From NCBI GenBank assembly GCA_018240435.1, contig JAFEFT010000009.1, positions 1 to 64,000 of the forward strand: a stretch of DNA of 64,000 nt. Direction: 5' to 3'. The position numbers were made by a program, and so were the translations under genes. Shown piece after piece: positions 28,521 through 36,566 of this stretch; position 1 is the first letter of the stretch, and every line of letters begins with the position of its first letter. Origin of the DNA: Pseudomonadota bacterium. GTDB lineage: Bacteria > Pseudomonadota > Gammaproteobacteria > Xanthomonadales > Xanthomonadaceae. Below the pieces are notes generated by a model. That model worked only from the letters and a program-made list of their open reading frames with translations, searched no databases and was not told the DNA's origin.

Positions 28521-29954
28521 ATGGGCATTCTGGACGTCATCAAACGCTGGTTCGGCGGCGGCAAGCCGCAACCGGCAGCCCCTGCGCGGCCGACGATGAC
28601 GCCGCGGCCGGCAGCGGTCGCCGCGCCGGTCGCCAGCGCACCCGCACCGACGCCCGCTCCGGCGGTCTCCGCCGCCGCGCCAGCAACGCCGGCAGTCGCC
28701 AGCGCTCCGGTTGCCGCCGAAGTGGCGCCCGCCGCCGAGGCCAAACCGGCCGCCGAGTTCGTCGAACGCCGCAACAAGGAGCGCGTCAATGCGCGCGAAG
28801 GCACGCGCGTGCTGATCATCGACGATTCGCCGACGATCTCGGCCCTGCTCAAGCGCATGCTCGAGCAGAACGGCTACCAGGCCAGCGATGCCGCCGATGC
28901 CGACACCGGCTTGTTCATGGCCTTGTCGGAAGTTCCTGATCTGATCTTCCTCGACATCGTGCTGCCGGGCATGAATGGTTTCGAAGCCCTGCGCCGCCTG
29001 CGCCGCGAGCCGACCACCAAGACCATCCCGGTCATCATGATCTCCGGCAACGAACTGGCAACCGAGCAGTTCTACGCGCAGCGCATCGGTGCCGACGATT
29101 TCATGAAAAAGCCCTTTGCGCGCAGCGAAGTGTTCGCGCGCATCGAGAAACTGCTCGACGCCGACAAGGTGCCGCGCCGTCACCTGGCCAACAAGGCGGC
29201 GGCCGCGGCGACGGCCGCGGCGGCGACGCCAACGGCGACGGCGCCCCAGGTCGGCCCGAGTGCGGCCACCGCGGTGCCATTGTCGGCACCAGCCAGCGCC
29301 GCGCCCGCATCCACCCCGCCGATCGCGGCAACGACGGCTACCGCCGCGGTCGCGAGCCCGGCCGATGCGAGCCCGGCAGCGACGGTCACGACCGCTGCGC
29401 CCGTCGCACCGGCCGACACCACGCCGGCGTCAGCCACCGCGACGCCGGCGCCGGCCGCCCAGGCCACCGCGCCAGCGGCAGCGCCCGCCGACGAATCCGC
29501 TGCGACAACCCACACGCCGACACCGGCGGCGGCTGCCGCGCCCACTAGCGAGTCGGTGACGACGACGCCTGCGACCGAGCCGACAGCGGCGATCGACGCC
29601 GCCCTGGAAGCAGCATCGACCGCAGCGGCCACCGCAGCGGCCACCGATGCGGCAGCCGCTGTGGCCAGCGAGCCGGTGGCCACCGCCACGCCGGAGCCGG
29701 AGCCGGAGACGGCCACCGCGGTGGTCGACGCGCAGCCCGCCAGCGCCATCGACGGCGACGCCAGCGCGGCCGCGACGGCGGCCGAGACGACGCCGGCTAC
29801 GGTGGTCGCCAATGTGCGCGTCGAAGTCAGCGCGGCGCCGGCGCCCGTCGCCGCCGCGCCGATCGTTCATGACCACGACCACGAGCCACCGATACCGGCA
29901 CCGGCCGCATCGAGCGCGGCCGACACCGCAGTGCCGCGCGCGGCGTCGAACTGA
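28521..29954 (+). CDS. single receiver-domain protein with long Ala/Pro/Thr tail
   Basis: A 477-residue protein. Residues 1-16 (MGILDVIKRWFGGGKP) look like an amphipathic helix, followed by an Ala/Pro linker to about 80. The receiver domain spans about 95-215, with acidic pair DD101-102, phosphoacceptor D145 (LIFLDIVLPG), and the Lys in FMKKPF near 196. Residues about 222-477 are low complexity, nearly all Ala, Thr, Pro, Val and Asp/Glu. No output domain is present. PilG/PilH-like receivers in pilus chemotaxis have a similar core but no such tail. The ATG at 28521 follows GAGGGCCAG. Confidence 0.85.
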   Translation: MGILDVIKRWFGGGKPQPAAPARPTMTPRPAAVAAPVASAPAPTPAPAVSAAAPATPAVASAPVAAEVAPAAEAKPAAEFVERRNKERVNAREGTRVLIIDDSPTISALLKRMLEQNGYQASDAADADTGLFMALSEVPDLIFLDIVLPGMNGFEALRRLRREPTTKTIPVIMISGNELATEQFYAQRIGADDFMKKPFARSEVFARIEKLLDADKVPRRHLANKAAAAATAAAATPTATAPQVGPSAATAVPLSAPASAAPASTPPIAATTATAAVASPADASPAATVTTAAPVAPADTTPASATATPAPAAQATAPAAAPADESAATTHTPTPAAAAAPTSESVTTTPATEPTAAIDAALEAASTAAATAAATDAAAAVASEPVATATPEPEPETATAVVDAQPASAIDGDASAAATAAETTPATVVANVRVEVSAAPAPVAAAPIVHDHDHEPPIPAPAASSAADTAVPRAASN

Positions 29955-30052
29955 CGGCGCGATCTGCCGGCCGCAACGGCACTCCGCCACGGTCACGGTT
30001 TTGCCAACCGCGTCGCTTGTGCGTGTGCCGGCGCGGCGCTAGCCTCCCGGAC

Positions 30053-30706
30053 ATGCGCCGATCCATCGTTCGCCCGCCAGCCAGTCACGCCACGGGGCAC
30101 GCCGCGGTCGCCTTGCGGTTGCTGATCGTCGCGGCCGCCGTGTTGCCGATCGCGCCAGCGATTGCCGGCGTCGGCGACGACTTCGGCAGCCGCGATCCGG
30201 CGGTCTGCCCGCTGCGTGACGCACCGGCGAAAGGGCCACCGTCGGCGCCGCAGATGGTTCGCTATTTCGCTTGCGATACCGAAAAGGTCGGCGACCTGGG
30301 TGCCACCATGTATCTGCTCGGCGAAGTACGCCTGAAGTCGGCGCCGAGGGCCCGCGCCTACGATGGCAAGACCGACGTCATCGCCGTCAACGCCGATCCC
30401 GGGCAGCCGGTGTACGAGATCGGCGTCGATTTTCGCATCTATCAATGCCGTCGCAAGGACAGCGCCGAAGGGCTGGCCAGCCCCGGCCATGCCTGCCGCT
30501 ACCAGAACTTCTATGGCCACACCGGCCTGTGCTGGAAGGCGATCGGCGGCAACTGGCACTGCGCGCTGCCGTACCGGATCGACCCGGCGCGCACCGTGCA
30601 TGGCGTGGCGCCACCCAGGGCCGGCAGCTATCTCGCCGTCGGCGCGAGCTATCCGCCACCGCCCGCGGCGGCCAAAAAGAAGGCCAGGAAGCGTCACCAC
30701 CGCTAG
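30053..30706 (+). CDS. small exported Cys-containing protein of unknown function
   Basis: A 217-residue protein, not recognised. An Arg-rich start is followed by a hydrophobic signal (VALRLLIVAAAVLPIAPAIA, cleavage near residue 38). The mature part has about six cysteines (VCPLRD, FACDTE, YQCRRK, HACRYQNF, GLCWKA, WHCALPY), suggesting disulfides. The Lys/Arg/His tail (KKKARKRHHR) is strongly basic. It lies 98 bases after the receiver gene and convergent with folE2. The composition fits a periplasmic or secreted protein, with no domain assigned. Confidence 0.7.
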   Translation: MRRSIVRPPASHATGHAAVALRLLIVAAAVLPIAPAIAGVGDDFGSRDPAVCPLRDAPAKGPPSAPQMVRYFACDTEKVGDLGATMYLLGEVRLKSAPRARAYDGKTDVIAVNADPGQPVYEIGVDFRIYQCRRKDSAEGLASPGHACRYQNFYGHTGLCWKAIGGNWHCALPYRIDPARTVHGVAPPRAGSYLAVGASYPPPPAAAKKKARKRHHR

Positions 30707-30786
30707 GCGATCGGGCGCTGGCAGCGCCGCTGCGCAGCATCGCGCGAAGCGGCGACTCGCCGCCACCGGCCGATGCGCCGGCGCGT

Positions 30787-31737
30787 TCAGTCCAGGCCGC
30801 AGCTGCTCGCTGCGATGGCATCGTGCGCGTGCAGGCTTTCATGGTGGGCGACGCGGATACGGAAGGCGCGCACCCGCGGCTCGCGCTCCAGCCAGCCGTG
30901 CAAGCGTCGCGCGGCGTCTTCGCAGAACATCGGGTTGTCGCCGTTGGCACGGGCGAAGGCCTGCTCATCGATGCGCTTGACCGCTGCCTGCACCGGCGTG
31001 CCCAGTGCCGCTTCGGCGGCATCGATCAAGGCCGCCAGCGGCAGTTCATCGCCGCCGGCGGCGAGGCGGACTTCGATGGCGGCGGTGCTGCGCTGGCTGT
31101 GCGGGGTGGCGCGCATGCCCTGCTCGCCTTCCAGCCAGCGCAAGGCGGCGGCACGATCGAGCGGCGCGTCGGCGGGGAAAGCGCGAGCGAAATCGGCGGC
31201 GACGAGTTGTCGCGCCAGCGCCGTCGAGGCCGGACAGGTGCTGGAGTAGACGATGTCGAAACCCAGATCGAGCACGAACGCCTCGCGTATCCGCGTCGCC
31301 GTCAGCCGCACCGGATAGCGCCGCCAGCCGGCGCGACCGCTGGCCAGCGCCGGCCGACGCAGGAAATGATCGAAGCCGATGCGCAGGCGGGCGCGGGTCG
31401 ACAGCCCGGCGTGGCTGGCGAGGAAGTCGAGCAGCAGCGCGTCGAGCAGCGCCGGCGTCAGCGGCTGCTCGGACAAGGCCGCATCCAGCGCCAGATACAG
31501 CCGCGACATGTGGATGCCGCGGGCGCTGCCGGGCAAGTCCACCTCGGCGGCCAGCCGCGCCGGCAGACGCAGCCCGGCGGCATCGCCCGCCAGGCGCAGC
31601 GGCAAGTCGATGGCATCCATCCCGACCCAGTCCAGACCGCTGCGCGCCACCGACTCGATGGCGACGTCGGGCAGCACGCCGCCCGCCTCGTCGGAACGGG
31701 CGATGACGAACGGTGCGTACGGCTGATCGCTGGGCAT
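30787..31737 (-). CDS. folE2: GTP cyclohydrolase IB
   Basis: A 316-residue FolE2-type GTP cyclohydrolase, which makes dihydroneopterin triphosphate for folate or queuosine precursors. Family marks are GMDAIDLPLRLAGDA near residue 40, the YSSTCPASTALARQL region with the metal Cys near 165, and DNPMFCEDAARRLHGWLERE near 273. The start at 31737 (MPSDQPYAPFV) gives the family length. FolE2 is metal-promiscuous and often found under zinc limitation in organisms with both FolE types; no zinc box was identified here. It follows the squalene/phytoene synthase-like gene. Confidence 0.92.
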   Translation of the reverse strand: MPSDQPYAPFVIARSDEAGGVLPDVAIESVARSGLDWVGMDAIDLPLRLAGDAAGLRLPARLAAEVDLPGSARGIHMSRLYLALDAALSEQPLTPALLDALLLDFLASHAGLSTRARLRIGFDHFLRRPALASGRAGWRRYPVRLTATRIREAFVLDLGFDIVYSSTCPASTALARQLVAADFARAFPADAPLDRAAALRWLEGEQGMRATPHSQRSTAAIEVRLAAGGDELPLAALIDAAEAALGTPVQAAVKRIDEQAFARANGDNPMFCEDAARRLHGWLEREPRVRAFRIRVAHHESLHAHDAIAASSCGLD

Positions 31738-31792
31738 GCGAACCTCGACTCGAACGCGGGCAGCGTCGCACGCGCCCTCGGAACCGGGCATT

Positions 31793-32581
31793 TTACCCGC
31801 TGCCGCGCCGGCGTGCCGCGCGCCACGCCAGGCGCAGGGCGCGCAACGGCGGCAGCGGGCGGTTCCGGCCGCCGGCGCTGGCTTGCAGCAAAGCAGCGTC
31901 AAACGCCCGGCGGCAGCGCCGGTACAGGCTCGCCGGCAGCGGCTCGGCCGGCAAGGCGGCGGCCAGTTCGCGCGCCCAGTCGGCCCGTGCGCCCTGCCCG
32001 CGATCGCCGTCCAGATCGGCGCCGGTCAACCCATGCCGCGCCAGCAGCGCCAGCGGCAAGCGCCCGCCAGCACGGCTCTCGCGACCGATCCGCATGCGCT
32101 CGCCGAGCAAGTTCACCGCCACCGCCCGCGCCACGGCGGCATCGGTCGGAGCATCGAACAGCGCGCCTTCGATCGTCGCGATGGCCGTGGCCAGCGGCGC
32201 CACCGTCGCCAGTGCCGCCTCGCCATCGGCCGGGCGGGCATCATCGGCGCCGGCCATCGCCAGCATCGCCGTGGCCAGTTCCCGCCACGGCAATCCCGGC
32301 TGCGCCAGCGCGATCGTCAACGGATGCCGCGGCGCGCCATTGCCGGCGTACTGCGCCTCCTCGGCCCACCAGCCGCATTTGACCTGAGTCGGGCTGGCAT
32401 CGCTCAGCTCCAGTGCGGCCTGCCGCCACTGGCACAGCAACGCACCCCAGAGCAGGAATCGCGCCCGCTGCGGGCGCGGACAAAACACCTCGGCGAACGC
32501 CATCTCCGGCTCGCGGGCGCGCCAGCTTGCGATGAAACTGGCCGCTTCCCCGACGTCGGCCGGATCGCCCCGGCGGCTCAA
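31793..32581 (-). CDS. squalene/phytoene synthase family protein
   Basis: A 262-residue protein of the trans-isoprenyl synthase head-to-head group, in the shortened Lysobacterales form. Marks are FIASWRAREPEMAFAEVFCP at the start and KCGWWAEEAQYAGNGAPRHP near residue 72. The Asp-rich substrate motifs of true phytoene synthases are weak or missing, so activity is uncertain. The start is taken as a TTG at 32581 that overlaps the gph stop (TTGA), because the conserved FIASW segment lies before the first ATG (32503). The set gph, this gene, folE2 is collinear. Confidence 0.72.
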   Translation of the reverse strand: MSRRGDPADVGEAASFIASWRAREPEMAFAEVFCPRPQRARFLLWGALLCQWRQAALELSDASPTQVKCGWWAEEAQYAGNGAPRHPLTIALAQPGLPWRELATAMLAMAGADDARPADGEAALATVAPLATAIATIEGALFDAPTDAAVARAVAVNLLGERMRIGRESRAGGRLPLALLARHGLTGADLDGDRGQGARADWARELAAALPAEPLPASLYRRCRRAFDAALLQASAGGRNRPLPPLRALRLAWRAARRRGSG

Positions 32582-33261
32582 TACGGATCCCGGCCGCAGC
32601 CGTCCATCAGGCTGAAGCACAGCTCCAGCGGGAAACCGATGCGGCGATCGGCGCCCCAACTGGACGGGTCTTCATGCGATTCGCGATAGCCCCACAGTGC
32701 CACCACCGAGCGCATCCCGGCGGCACGCGCGGCCTGGATGTCACGCTCGTCGTCGCCGACGTAGACGCAATGATCGGCGGAAATCCCCAGTTGTGCGCAG
32801 GCATGCAGCAGTGGCTCGGGTTCGGGCTTTTTCTGCGGCAAGCTGTCGCCACCGACCAGCACCGCGCAGCGCGTGCTCCAGCCCATCGCCGCGACCACCT
32901 TGCGCGCCAGCCCTTCGGGCTTGTTGCTGACGATGCCCCAGCGCCGGCCGCTGCGCTCGATGCGCGCCAGCAGCGCCTCGATGTCGGCAAAGGCGTGGCC
33001 GTGGTCGGCGATCGCCTCGCCGTAATAACCCAGGAACGGCGTCAGCAATGCCTCCCGCGCCGCCACTTCGAGATCGGGGAAGGCAACCGCCAACATCGCC
33101 CGCGAACCTTTCGACACCACCGGGCGCAGCGTCTCCAGACTCAATGGTGCGCGGCCGGCATCGGCGAGCACGCGATTGGTTGCCGCCAGCAGATCCGGGG
33201 CGCTGTCGACGAGGGTGCCGTCGAGATCGAACAGGACGCAGTCGATGGATGAATCGATCAT
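32578..33261 (-). CDS. gph: HAD phosphatase (phosphoglycolate phosphatase or MupP-like)
   Basis: A 227-residue HAD hydrolase. Motif I is [15 protein letters not shown], motif [12 protein letters not shown], motif III with Lys in [10 protein letters not shown], and motif [16 protein letters not shown]. Annotation as phosphoglycolate phosphatase is by fold. In Pseudomonas the gene placed after ubiG is mupP, an N-acetylmuramic acid 6-phosphate phosphatase of peptidoglycan recycling. The same order here makes that an equally good reading. The start overlaps the ubiG stop by 4 bases and the stop overlaps the next TTG start. Confidence 0.85.
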   Translation of the reverse strand: MIDSSIDCVLFDLDGTLVDSAPDLLAATNRVLADAGRAPLSLETLRPVVSKGSRAMLAVAFPDLEVAAREALLTPFLGYYGEAIADHGHAFADIEALLARIERSGRRWGIVSNKPEGLARKVVAAMGWSTRCAVLVGGDSLPQKKPEPEPLLHACAQLGISADHCVYVGDDERDIQAARAAGMRSVVALWGYRESHEDPSSWGADRRIGFPLELCFSLMDGCGRDPY

Positions 33262-33983
33262 GTCGGCTTCACCGCGAAAGCCAGATAGTTTACCGCGGTG
33301 CCGGCCCCGACCCTGGCCGTGCGTCGCAACGGGTCGTAATGCAGGCCGTTGACCTCGCGCAGTTCCAGCCCGGCCTGACGCAGCCAGGCCGCCAGTTCGG
33401 AAGGCCGGATGAACTGGGCGTAGTGGTGGGTGCCACGAGGCAACAGCCCGGCCAGATATTCGGCGCCGACGATGGCCAGCGCGAACGCCGCCGCCGTGCG
33501 GTTGAGGGTCGAAACAAACAAGCTGCCGCCCGGCCGCAATAGTTCGGCGCAGGCGCGCACGACCGCGGCCGGATCGGGCACGTGTTCGAGCATCTCCATG
33601 CAGGTGACCGCATCGAATTGCGCCGGCATTTCCGCGGCGAGCGCCTCGACCGATTGCACACGGTAGTCCACCCGCATTTCCGGCCTCGTCGCCTGCGCTT
33701 CCAGCAGATGCAGCCGGGCGATGTCGATCAGCTCGGGCGCCAGATCCAGCCCCGTCACCTGTGCGCCCTCGCCCGCCAGCGCCTCGCTGAGCAGGCCACC
33801 GCCGCAGCCGACATCGAGCACGCGCGCGCCGCGCAAGGCCACGCGCTCGCGCACGTAGGCCAGCCGCGCCGGATTGAGTTCGTGCAGAGGGCGCTGCGGG
33901 CCGGTGGGGTCCCACCAGCGGTGCGCCAGCTCGGCGAACTTGTCGAGTTCGGCTTGATCGAAGTTGGTCGCCGTCGAGTTCAT
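33258..33983 (-). CDS. ubiG: ubiquinone O-methyltransferase UbiG
   Basis: A 241-residue SAM-dependent methyltransferase that performs both O-methylations of ubiquinone synthesis. The SAM site is [18 protein letters not shown] near residue 59. Family marks are [20 protein letters not shown] near 19 and [16 protein letters not shown] [19 protein letters not shown] near 126. Its start at 33983 has GAGGGG 6 bases upstream. That start overlaps the stop of a 65-codon upstream ORF that repeats the UbiG N-terminus, and its stop overlaps gph. Transcription probably comes from the mtaD side. Confidence 0.94.
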   Translation of the reverse strand: MNSTATNFDQAELDKFAELAHRWWDPTGPQRPLHELNPARLAYVRERVALRGARVLDVGCGGGLLSEALAGEGAQVTGLDLAPELIDIARLHLLEAQATRPEMRVDYRVQSVEALAAEMPAQFDAVTCMEMLEHVPDPAAVVRACAELLRPGGSLFVSTLNRTAAAFALAIVGAEYLAGLLPRGTHHYAQFIRPSELAAWLRQAGLELREVNGLHYDPLRRTARVGAGTAVNYLAFAVKPT

Positions 33984-34177
33984 CGAATCCCCTCGCTTCG
34001 CGCACCGAACCATCCATGGTGCGTGGCGCCGGCCCAGCCATCCATGGCTGGGCGCTCAGCGCCGCGCGGCAGTCCACCGGACTGCCGCAAGCGCGGCACC
34101 TCGCCCCACCAGCGGTGCGCCAGCTCGGCGAACTTGTCGAGTTCGGCCTGATCGCAATTGGCGATAGCTGCACTCAT
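33980..34177 (-). pseudogene. duplicated 5' fragment of ubiG forming a 65-codon upstream ORF
   Basis: An ORF of 65 codons begins [20 protein letters not shown] and continues HRWWG, repeating UbiG residues 1-24 with different first residues. DNA 34105-34154 matches 33911-33960 in 49 of 50 bases. The remaining 41 codons come from a palindrome-rich insert and resemble nothing known. It has its own ribosome binding site (GGAGACAGGA), and its TGA overlaps the ubiG ATG as ATGA. It may be a broken remnant of the old ubiG start or a coupled leader ORF. Confidence 0.7.
34032..34088. repeat. two adjacent perfect hairpins inside the ubiG duplication
   Basis: Hairpin 1: GCCCAGCCA (34032-34040), loop TCCA, TGGCTGGGC (34045-34053). 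Hairpin 2: GCGGCAGTCC (34066-34075), loop ACC, GGACTGCCGC (34079-34088). They lie between the two copies of the 50-base ubiG segment and are transcribed ahead of ubiG. Confidence 0.8.
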
Positions 34178-34213
34178 TCCTGTCTCCATGCCGACGTGAC
34201 AAATCCTGAAACC

Positions 34214-34370
34214 CGTTCGCCCTGAGCCTGTCGAAGGGTGAACCAGGTAACGCCTGACATCGCCGAGTCCATTCATGGTTCGACAAGCTCACCACGAACG
34301 GACTCCTGATTCGACAGGCTCACCACGAACGGACTCCTGATTCGACAAGCTCACCACGAACGGACTCCTG
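34214..34370. repeat. TTCGAC-type palindromic elements and 31-bp x3 tandem array
   Basis: Most of the remaining 200 bases before mtaD are repeats. An element with GTTCGCCCTGAGCCTGTCG and then AAGGG lies at 34215-34238. A 31-base unit containing CGACAAGCTCACCACGAACG is repeated three times at 34279-34308, 34309-34339 and 34340-34370, with one base change. No other feature was seen between 34178 and 34379. Confidence 0.85.
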
Positions 34371-34379
34371 CCAGTGGCG

Positions 34380-35732
34380 TCAATGTCGACCTGAACGCCC
34401 AATCACCGCGATACGCTCGCGCCACTGGCGCGCGTTGGCGATCACCGCCGAGGTATCGATGTCGACCAAAACGCCCTCGCGCAACTTGCGCTCGCCGTCG
34501 ATCCATACGTCGGTGACGTGCTGACGGCCGGTTGCATAGACCAATTGCGAGATCGGATCGTACAGCGGTTGCGTCTCGATCCGGTCCATGTCGACCAGCG
34601 CCAGATCGGCGCGCTTGCCGACTTCGATGCTGCCGATCGCATCATTCATGCCGAGCGCGCGAGCGCCGCCCAGTGTGGCCATGCGCAGCACGTCGGCGGC
34701 GCGCATCGCTGCCGCATCGCCGGCCGCGACCTTGGCGAGCAATGCCGTGGTGCGCATCTCGCCGAACAGGTCCAGATCGTTGTTGCTGGCGCAGCCGTCA
34801 CTGCCCAGCGCGAGGTTGACGCCGGCACGACGCAAATCTTCACTGCGACAGATGCCCGACGCGAGCTTGAGGTTGGATTCCGGGCAATGCGCGACCGACA
34901 CGCCGCGCGCCACGCACAGCGCGATCTCGGCGTCGGTCAATTGCGTCATGTGCACCGCGATCAGGCGATCGTTGAACACGCCGAGGCGATCGAGCCGCGC
35001 GATCGGCCGCTGCCGGTGCGCCTTGATCGAATCGGCGATCTCCTGCGCGGTTTCGTGGACATGGCAATGCACCGGCACGTCGAGCAGATCGGACAGCATG
35101 CGCACCCGCTCGAACGCGGCATCGCTCACCGTGTACGGCGCGTGCGGCGCGAAGCAGGTGCGCACGAGGCGATCGTCGCGATACAGATCATGAACCTGGC
35201 CGGCCTTGTCGAAATACGCGTCGGTGGACGTGGCCCACGCGGTCGGGAAGTCGATGACGATCAGCCCGACCAGCGCGCGAAAGCCGAGGCGGTGGTAAGT
35301 CGCCGCCGCCGCGTCGGGAAAGAAATACATGTCGTTGCAGCAGGTGACGCCGCCGCGCAGCATTTCGGCGACGGCCAGCGCGACGCCATCGGCGACGAAC
35401 GGCGGGCTCACCACCGCGCCCTCAATCGGCCAGATGTGGCCGGTCAGCCAGTCCATCAGCGGCAGGTCGTCGGCGACGCCGCGCAACAGCGTCATCGCAT
35501 TGTGGGCGTGGGCGTTGACCAGTCCCGGGATCAATACCGACTGCGGACGGCTGAGGGTTTCGTCGGCGAGAAAGCGAACGCGCGCCTGTGCCGTCGGCAG
35601 CACGGCGACGATGGCGCCATCCTTCACCGCGACCGCATGCTCGGCGAGCACGACCCCGTGCGGCTCGACCGGCACGACCCAGCCGGCTTCGATCAAGAGG
35701 TCGCAGGGTGTTGGATGGCTCGCGTCGGTCAT
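34380..35732 (-). CDS. mtaD: TRZ/ATZ family amidohydrolase (MTA/SAH deaminase type)
   Basis: A 450-residue amidohydrolase. The metal ligands are in LIPGLVNAHAHNAMTLLRG near residue 75, in CFAPHAPYTVSDAAFERV near 190 and HCHVHETAQEI near 218, and in LGSDGCASNNDLDLFGEM near 302. Members deaminate S-adenosylhomocysteine or methylthioadenosine. In Pseudomonas and Xanthomonas this gene precedes ubiG, where removing SAH would help a SAM-dependent methylation. That context supports the call. The next genes on this strand are ubiG, gph, the squalene synthase-like gene and folE2. Confidence 0.87.
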   Translation of the reverse strand: MTDASHPTPCDLLIEAGWVVPVEPHGVVLAEHAVAVKDGAIVAVLPTAQARVRFLADETLSRPQSVLIPGLVNAHAHNAMTLLRGVADDLPLMDWLTGHIWPIEGAVVSPPFVADGVALAVAEMLRGGVTCCNDMYFFPDAAAATYHRLGFRALVGLIVIDFPTAWATSTDAYFDKAGQVHDLYRDDRLVRTCFAPHAPYTVSDAAFERVRMLSDLLDVPVHCHVHETAQEIADSIKAHRQRPIARLDRLGVFNDRLIAVHMTQLTDAEIALCVARGVSVAHCPESNLKLASGICRSEDLRRAGVNLALGSDGCASNNDLDLFGEMRTTALLAKVAAGDAAAMRAADVLRMATLGGARALGMNDAIGSIEVGKRADLALVDMDRIETQPLYDPISQLVYATGRQHVTDVWIDGERKLREGVLVDIDTSAVIANARQWRERIAVIGRSGRH

Positions 35733-35739
35733 CGCTCTT

Positions 35740-35856
35740 GCTCGTCATTCCCGCGAAGGCGGGAATCGCTCTTCAAATGTAAGGCAGCGACAAGTAAACC
35801 GAACCCTCGATTCACGCAAACTCAAGAGCGATCCCCGCCTTCGCGGGGATGACGAT
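35740..35856. repeat. REPIN-like inverted doublet with co-varying stem
   Basis: Copy 1 around 35743-35773 holds the hairpin ATTCCCGCGAAGGCGGGAAT then CGCTCTT. Copy 2, in opposite orientation at 35824-35854, holds ATCCCCGCGAAGGCGGGGAT with the same flank. The single difference is in both arms of the stem (T-A replaced by C-G). The 163-base gap between mtaD and efp contains nothing else. Confidence 0.8.
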
Positions 35857-35896
35857 CTGGCAACGGCATGGCCGCAAGCGGCCATGCGCCAGATCG

Positions 35897-36460
35897 TCAC
35901 TTCACCCGGCTGACGTATTCGCCGCTGCGGGTGTCGACCTTGATGACCTCGTCCTGGCCGACGAACAGCGGCACTCGCACCACCGCGCCGGTCTCCAGCT
36001 TGGCCGGCTTGCCGCCGCCGCCGGAGGTGTCGCCGCGCAGGCCCGGGTCGGTCTCGACGATCTTGAGCTCGACGAAATTCGGCGGCTGCACCGCGATCGG
36101 GCTGCCGTTCCACAGCGTCACCACGCAGGGCTCCTCACCCTTGAGCCATTTGCCGGCATCGCCCATGCCGGCGGCATCGGCCTGGAACTGCTCGAACGTC
36201 TCGGCCTGCATGAAGTGCCAGTGCTCGCCGTCGTTGTACAGGTATTGCATGTCGGTATCGACGACATCGGCGGCCTCGAGCGAGTCGGTCGCCTTCATCG
36301 TCATCTCGACCACGCGGCCCGACTTGATGTTGCGATATTTCACGCGGGTAAACGCCTGGCCCTTGCCGGGCTTGACGTATTCGGTATCGGTGATGACGCA
36401 CGGCTCGTTGTTGACGATGATCTTCATGCCGTTCTTGACGTCGTTCATGCCGTAAGCCAT
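35897..36460 (-). CDS. efp: elongation factor P
   Basis: A 187-residue EF-P, normal length. It relieves ribosome stalling at polyproline. The three OB-type domains are intact. The tip lysine that is beta-lysylated in the EpmA/EpmB system is K33, in [15 protein letters not shown] divergent epmB gene lies 106 bases away, so the lysine is probably modified by that route, but epmA is not in the window. The initiator [15 protein letters not shown] matches the usual start. Confidence 0.96.
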   Translation of the reverse strand: MAYGMNDVKNGMKIIVNNEPCVITDTEYVKPGKGQAFTRVKYRNIKSGRVVEMTMKATDSLEAADVVDTDMQYLYNDGEHWHFMQAETFEQFQADAAGMGDAGKWLKGEEPCVVTLWNGSPIAVQPPNFVELKIVETDPGLRGDTSGGGGKPAKLETGAVVRVPLFVGQDEVIKVDTRSGEYVSRVK

Positions 36461-36479
36461 GGCTACCACTCCGTAAGCG

Positions 36480-36508
36480 TTCGCGCCGCCCGCACGGGCA
36501 GCTACAAT
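36480..36508 (+). promoter_or_regulatory. possible sigma-70 promoter of epmB
   Basis: TACAAT at 36503-36508 with TTCGCG 17 bases upstream (36480-36485) lies in the efp/epmB intergenic space. The -10 is good and the -35 is weak. Confidence 0.45.
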
Positions 36509-36566
36509 GGGGGATGCTGATGAATGTCCTGAACGCGACCGTCCGACGCGGTACGCGCAGCCTGCC

